NCBI GenBank assembly: GCA_003864495.1
Contig: ML133503.1
Coordinates: 1,736,001 to 1,800,000, forward strand
Length of the DNA stretch: 64,000 nt
DNA from: Nemopilema nomurai
Taxonomy: Eukaryota; Cnidaria; Scyphozoa; Rhizostomeae; Rhizostomatidae
Reading direction: 5' to 3'
A program made the translations under genes and the position numbers. Below the pieces are notes generated by a model that was given only the letters and a program-made list of their open reading frames with translations, ran no database searches and was not told where the DNA came from. Of the stretch, positions 59,400 to 64,000 are shown piece by piece; position 1 is the stretch's first letter; each line of letters opens with the position of its first letter.

Positions 59400-60655
59400 T
59401 TAGTAGAACTCTTCGCCAAAAGATGCATGCCACAATCCATTTATTGAACCTCGTTTGATTGCAGAAGCAACAGAACAGTCGTGTTTAGATTTATTACAAT
59501 AAGTTGTTCGTGAATACATGGCACCCTTTCTCTGCAACACTATCATGCATTTAAAACTACTGTTATTTTGACCACGAGACTCGACGAAATACATTTTATC
59601 TTGAAGTTTAATACGGCATAGAACTCTCAAGTTTACATCTAGCCACTGAGCAGGGATGCGAGGTAGAACCAAGGTGAAAATAGTGTATCGTTTGACACTG
59701 TTTACCGCTGTTGCTATAAATTCATTTTTTGGCAAAAAATACAACTTCGCATGCGGCTCTCGTTTGCATCTTTATTCGAACTCAGAGGCAAAAAGCGAAA
59801 TTCAGTTTTTCCCACACGCATCAGAAACCCCACAAGCGCACTGGAGTAGAAAATTGTGAAGGTTTCTGAAAACTGCAACGAACACGGATTTATACTAATG
59901 CTCTTAAGTTCAACAGCGGATAGAATTGCCCTACATACAGTTTTACAAATTTGGTGCATGTTTCAGAGTTTATATTCCAGAAGGTGTCGTAGTCTTATCA
60001 GGATGAGTGCCAGGTGCATTTTGAGTGCTGGTCGACTCTAATGCTTCGACACAAAGCGGATGTTTACCCGATGGATCGATAAAGGCAACAGGACTTACCT
60101 GGTGGAATTCAAGAAATAACACAGATGCAATCCCCTTGTAACTGCAACAAATGCAAGCAAATAGAAAGGCTGGAAGATGCACAGTGATTGACAGCGGCGA
60201 AAGGTAGAGCTTGTCTGGCAGTTCTCGTCAACTTGCTTGCCCGTCCTTTATTATGCAAAGAATCTCGCGCTCATTCAAAGTATTGGAAATATTTGCTTAC
60301 AATCGATCGAACTACAACAAGCGTGCGTAAGCCTTTGACAAATGGCCACAGGTCACCGTTCATTTGCAGAACTCAAAGAATAGTGCTTTATTCGGACCGT
60401 CTTAAGATCTTAATCTATGACATATTAATTCAATTGGCCCACGGAAACAATGGCCTAGCAATTCATCCAAGCTTAATCAACAAACAACACAAGAGCTCGG
60501 AAATGCAAATCAAAAGAGATGCTGCTTAAATTGTAGTTAGTTATCCAGTTTACAAAGTAATATCCACAAGGGAACGTCGCAGCGCAAATAAGCAGGCTTG
60601 TGAATGCAAAACACGTCTTGCGCGAGTAGTCTCCAGGGTGCCGGGAACGGGACAT
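59400..60655 (-). other. Candidate minus-strand coding blocks, unresolved
   Basis: A 60655-60554 block starts with ATG, reads a signal-peptide-like hydrophobic stretch (CFAFTSLLICAATFPCGYYF) and ends at a gtaaac donor. A frame at 59744-59400 reads like a real terminal exon (NEFIATAVNSVKRYTIFTLV) with paired Cys. The blocks could belong to one secreted protein gene, but I could not join them in phase through the intervening candidates, so no gene is claimed. Confidence 0.25.
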
Positions 60656-60784
60656 TTGGGATGGGCGTGGTACCTCAAGATGCAGCACACGAATGCAAGA
60701 AAGACCTTCGTTTAGACATGGGCTTATCCGGGCTTTATAGCGAATCTGCTCTAAACGCGCATAAGGCTTTTTAACCAGAGCCAA

Positions 60785-62024
60785 AGTTGACGCAGCGATG
60801 ATATATCAACTGTGTCCTGACGGGGATTTGTTCTAGTTAGCAGTCTTGAAATCGCTAAATCGTTAAAATGTTCTTGGTTAATGTCGATGACTTCACAATT
60901 CGCTGATCCCAATAACTTTGATTAGGGTTGAAGCAGAGGTTTCAAATGTGCTTAGAGCAATGAGGTTGAGTCTACTGGTGTTTTCCTGGAATTGGAGATC
61001 AAGCTACTACGGCTTGCGAAGGTCATCTATAGGTCTGAATCAATCTACTGTCGTTGCCGTGTCTGGGAATTGATACGATGAGCATGTTACACCGCCAATA
61101 TTGCCTAAAGACGGCTTCGATCTAAGCCATTGTCTCGAGAAACCCTCATTGGCGCAACAAAGCGACTTAAATAATTTCCAATATATTAATCCTAATTTCG
61201 ATCTGCTATATATTTCGCTAGAAGATTGTCAATTATGTTTAGACCGTAACTGAAAGCCGAAAACCTGTCTGGTGCATCGGCGTTCTTACGAAATGATATG
61301 CAATTCAAAATAGGACTGTGGCTCAATTATAAATTTTGGCATGGCGCAGTACTCTTCGGCCAACACGGGCTTCAAGCAAGTGTGTATTACTTAAGCAATA
61401 TAGATACGAGATTTAGACATATCGAAATGGATAAGTCTGAACTGTGTATATAAGGCAGCGCATACCATGGTTATACATACCCATGAATCAACAGTATCTG
61501 GCCACTGCTCTGCGATTTTAAAAAGACGAATTTGATAACGGTGTTACTTTATGCCCTGACAGGTTCTTTTACAACTTGAATGTTATCCTGCGCATTGAAT
61601 GTCAGGAGATGGTCTCGTTTGTACGGGCAATATGATGTGGTTCTCCAAAACAGTTCTTATAATTTGCTTCTTGGTTATCACCTCATTTACTGACGTCTGA
61701 ATGGAAGCTGTTTGTCATCTAAGCTTGATAAGAATCCTTTTTCACTTCTTAATGATGGCTAAATTGTCAATTGGAGCACCCGATTGCATTATTAACGGGT
61801 TGGTGTATCCACCCATCGCTGTCCCATCGACAACACAGCAGCTCACCACAATAAAACTATCGATATTCTGCCGAGCTGCAGTCGTCACACAAGAAAATGA
61901 ACACATTCGTTGTTTCTCAATTTCAACTAAAGTGGAGTACTTTTCAACTTTACACACATCAAGTCAAATTAAACGATTTGGCTAAAGAATTGGCATAGCA
62001 AATGGTTGCAATGATAAATATATG
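60785..62024. other. No recognisable gene
   Basis: Intergenic sequence downstream of NDUFV2. No exon with both splice signals and a plausible protein was found, and no repeat structure was noticed. Confidence 0.45.
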
Positions 62025-63630
62025 CTAAAGGTCATCTCTAACTCCAAAGCCAGGTCCCTTGGGGGGAGTGGTCAGTGTGGTCAATCCAGTAAATGGTTCA
62101 CATGAGAATCTGTCGCTCCTGGAGGAACAAAAAATACCAGGCAATTAGGCACAACTTTCAGTTTCAGGCAATGGGGAGCATGAGGCAACAAATTTAATCT
62201 AGATGAAGGGAGACATATAAAACGAATCCAGACTGACATTTTTATGAAACAATAATCATTTGCGCCTATTTAAGTCGCAGCTTCTTTACCTTTGTCACAA
62301 TTCAATGGCAGGAACAGCAAATAAGGGAAAAATACCTTGGCCCAGCCTTGGGCTTTTTGCCAGCAGCTAAACTATCTAGAATATCTTCGACATCCTTTTC
62401 AGACAAATCCTCCTTTAAAAAAATCGAGGAATCAGAAAACTTAAACAAAGTTAAGGAACTTCAAAGATTAAATGGAAGGTTAATGACCGTTGGTGACACT
62501 AAGGGTGAGTAATTGAATAAAAACCTTTCCAATAGAAAAATTGGCCATGTCATTCGCATGAGAGACAAGACAGGTTAGTTGATAAGGAAAAGACAAGTTC
62601 GAGCCAAGTAGACAGCCGTTAAACAGCCAATGCATTAAAACAGTGCGGTAATAATAATAATAATAATCATACATACATAATAATCATCGTTTATCTGAAT
62701 CATGGGTGCATTCACGCAAGCGCCAAGACATTCGACAATGGTCAAAGTGAAAAGCTTGTCTTTCGTTGTTTCGCCTTCCTTTATGCCTGAAAGAAAATCA
62801 CTGCTTGTGATCAATCGAGTCCAAATTCAAAGGTCCCGTCGGTTGCTCAAGGTGTAACTTGCGAAAAGATGGAACAAGGCAACAAAACTGTCTACGCTTG
62901 TAATTGTGGAAAAAAATAAATTTTCAAAAAAGTTTTCAAAAATTTTCCATGCAGCCATCGATGAATTCCTAGAGGTTGCGTTAGAAGCAAAAATTGTTAT
63001 TTGATTGCATCAATGTCAATAATTGGCACATACCAAGCTTTCGAGTGATTACGTCAACCATGGACTCAGCATTTCTCAGCATACAAGGAGTCGTTGTACA
63101 AACTTGAATATGATATTTCCCCATTGGTTCTCTGCAAACAAGTTAGAAGATATCTATTCACTTGGCTCTTTTGATTATGCATAGGTTGTTGCAGAAATAA
63201 ACAGGGGCAATGCAGCTTAGAACACCCCCAAACAAGCATGTCTTTGACAGGGCTTATCCTCGAATTCAGCATTGTGAGCAAGGTAATATGCGGTGGTAGT
63301 TATTGCTTTAATAAGGCTTGCAGGCTCAGCTATTCTGTCTTGCTATGCGGATGCGGCATCAACGAAAGCGCCCTCTAGACAGACGGTATCCAGACTACAA
63401 GCTACCATAACAAATATATGTATGAGCAAGACGAATTAAAATTGATTAGCAAGAAAACAGATAAGAAGCGACTCGGTTTACAATTGGGAGAGGCGCGATG
63501 ACTAAGAATAGGAAAGGCAAGACAGACAACCTGTTGAACATGGTGTAGAAGGTGGCCACTTCGTAGACACGCATCCTCGGCATATGGAGCATTTCGGCCA
63601 CTCGGTTCATTGCCGATATCGGAACCCATC
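62025..63630 (-). CDS. NDUFV2: NDUFV2, complex I 24-kDa subunit (3' five exons)
   Basis: Exons 63630-63531, 63131-63034, 62786-62677, 62412-62336 and 62118-62025 join in phase and end at a stop. The protein reads [20 protein letters not shown], then [10 protein letters not shown], then [18 protein letters not shown], then [20 protein letters not shown], and ends [11 protein letters not shown], matching NDUFV2 throughout. The four ligands of the [2Fe-2S] cluster N1a are present: the two Cys of CTTTPC and the two of ECLGAC. The subunit belongs to the N module of respiratory complex I in the mitochondrial matrix arm, next to NDUFV1 where NADH is oxidised. The 5' exons, including the mitochondrial targeting peptide, lie beyond the right edge. 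Confidence 0.95.
62650..62668. repeat. (TAA)n microsatellite in NDUFV2 intron
   Basis: About six ataata triplets immediately downstream (minus sense) of the exon ending at 62677. It is intronic, simple sequence. Confidence 0.9.
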
Positions 63631-64000
63631 CTGAACAAAGAAAATGTTAACAATACCAAAAGCACGCGCTCGTAATTAGGAAGGCCTGGAAAGTGAACGA
63701 CGTGGTAAACAAAATGTTGCAAAACTCTCCAACAACAAAAAAGGACAAGTTTACACAACTAAATAAGCCTACGAAAATTTTTTGGAAAAAGCTAACACGG
63801 CAGCAAAACATTTAAAAAAAGTACCTACCTTTAATCTTGAAAATCATAAAAAGATTAACCAAATCTCGAATTAGTTTTACTGACGATTAACTGCGAAAAT
63901 ATTGTTGCTGTCTTTGTCTATGATTTAGTAATTTTAGAGGCAATAAAAGAAATGCTTGAAATGAAAGCTATATTTGAAAACATTGCTGAAAATATCGCTT
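63631..64000. other. NDUFV2 intron, continues past the window
   Basis: AT-rich sequence upstream (minus sense) of the first visible NDUFV2 exon. The expected preceding exon (ending one base into the Gly codon of GW) was not found here, so this is taken as intron. Confidence 0.6.

Overview
This is nuclear DNA from an intron-rich, AT-rich invertebrate animal. Conserved single-copy animal genes (MCM4, NDUFV2, ANKRD49, NUDT18) are cut into short exons by GT/AG introns of about 100-1,100 bp. They sit among many decayed transposons: piggyBac, hAT, PIF/Harbinger-like, Ty3/gypsy, a LINE tail and MITEs. The protein style and repeat mix fit an anthozoan cnidarian best. That placement is inference; no marker here fixes the species.

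Layout. 1-3.5 kb: exons of one or two unrecognised minus-strand genes. 4.0-6.0 kb: a broken Ty3/gypsy remnant and a 23-bp minisatellite. 6.5-10.5 kb: a frameshifted minus-strand multidomain gene, transposase-like and joined to a PHD finger and a complete-looking USP deubiquitinase domain. 12.7-15.3 kb: a fold-back, a broken MADF-BESS gene of Harbinger type and ten copies of a 142-bp satellite. 19.5-20.3 kb: a TA-flanked MITE ending 31 bp from the stop codon of NUDT18 (20.3-23.9 kb, minus). 25.8-32.8 kb: a transposon nest. An old hAT-like pseudogene carries a LINE tail, and a piggyBac gene is split by a 2,944-bp hAT element with a perfect 8-bp target-site duplication. 33.7-35.0 kb: remnants of another presumed transposon protein.

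The conserved core follows. ANKRD49 (minus) and MCM4 (plus, 22 exons, 862 codons by my splicing) are head to head, 136 bp apart, with a consensus E2F site between them. MCM4 converges on a 1,270-codon uninterrupted minus-strand reading frame (49.1-52.9 kb) that holds 34 tandem copies of an 18-residue repeat. Beyond it are a possible two-exon tail-anchored protein gene, a Harbinger-derived long-TIR element and a long stretch with little recognisable content. The last five exons of NDUFV2 (minus) close the window; its 5' end lies outside.

The most interesting items are the transposase-PHD-USP composite, the datable hAT-in-piggyBac insertion and the 34-unit repeat protein with its higher-order dimer pattern. 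All exon calls were read by eye from splice consensus, phase and family similarity; no search was run.
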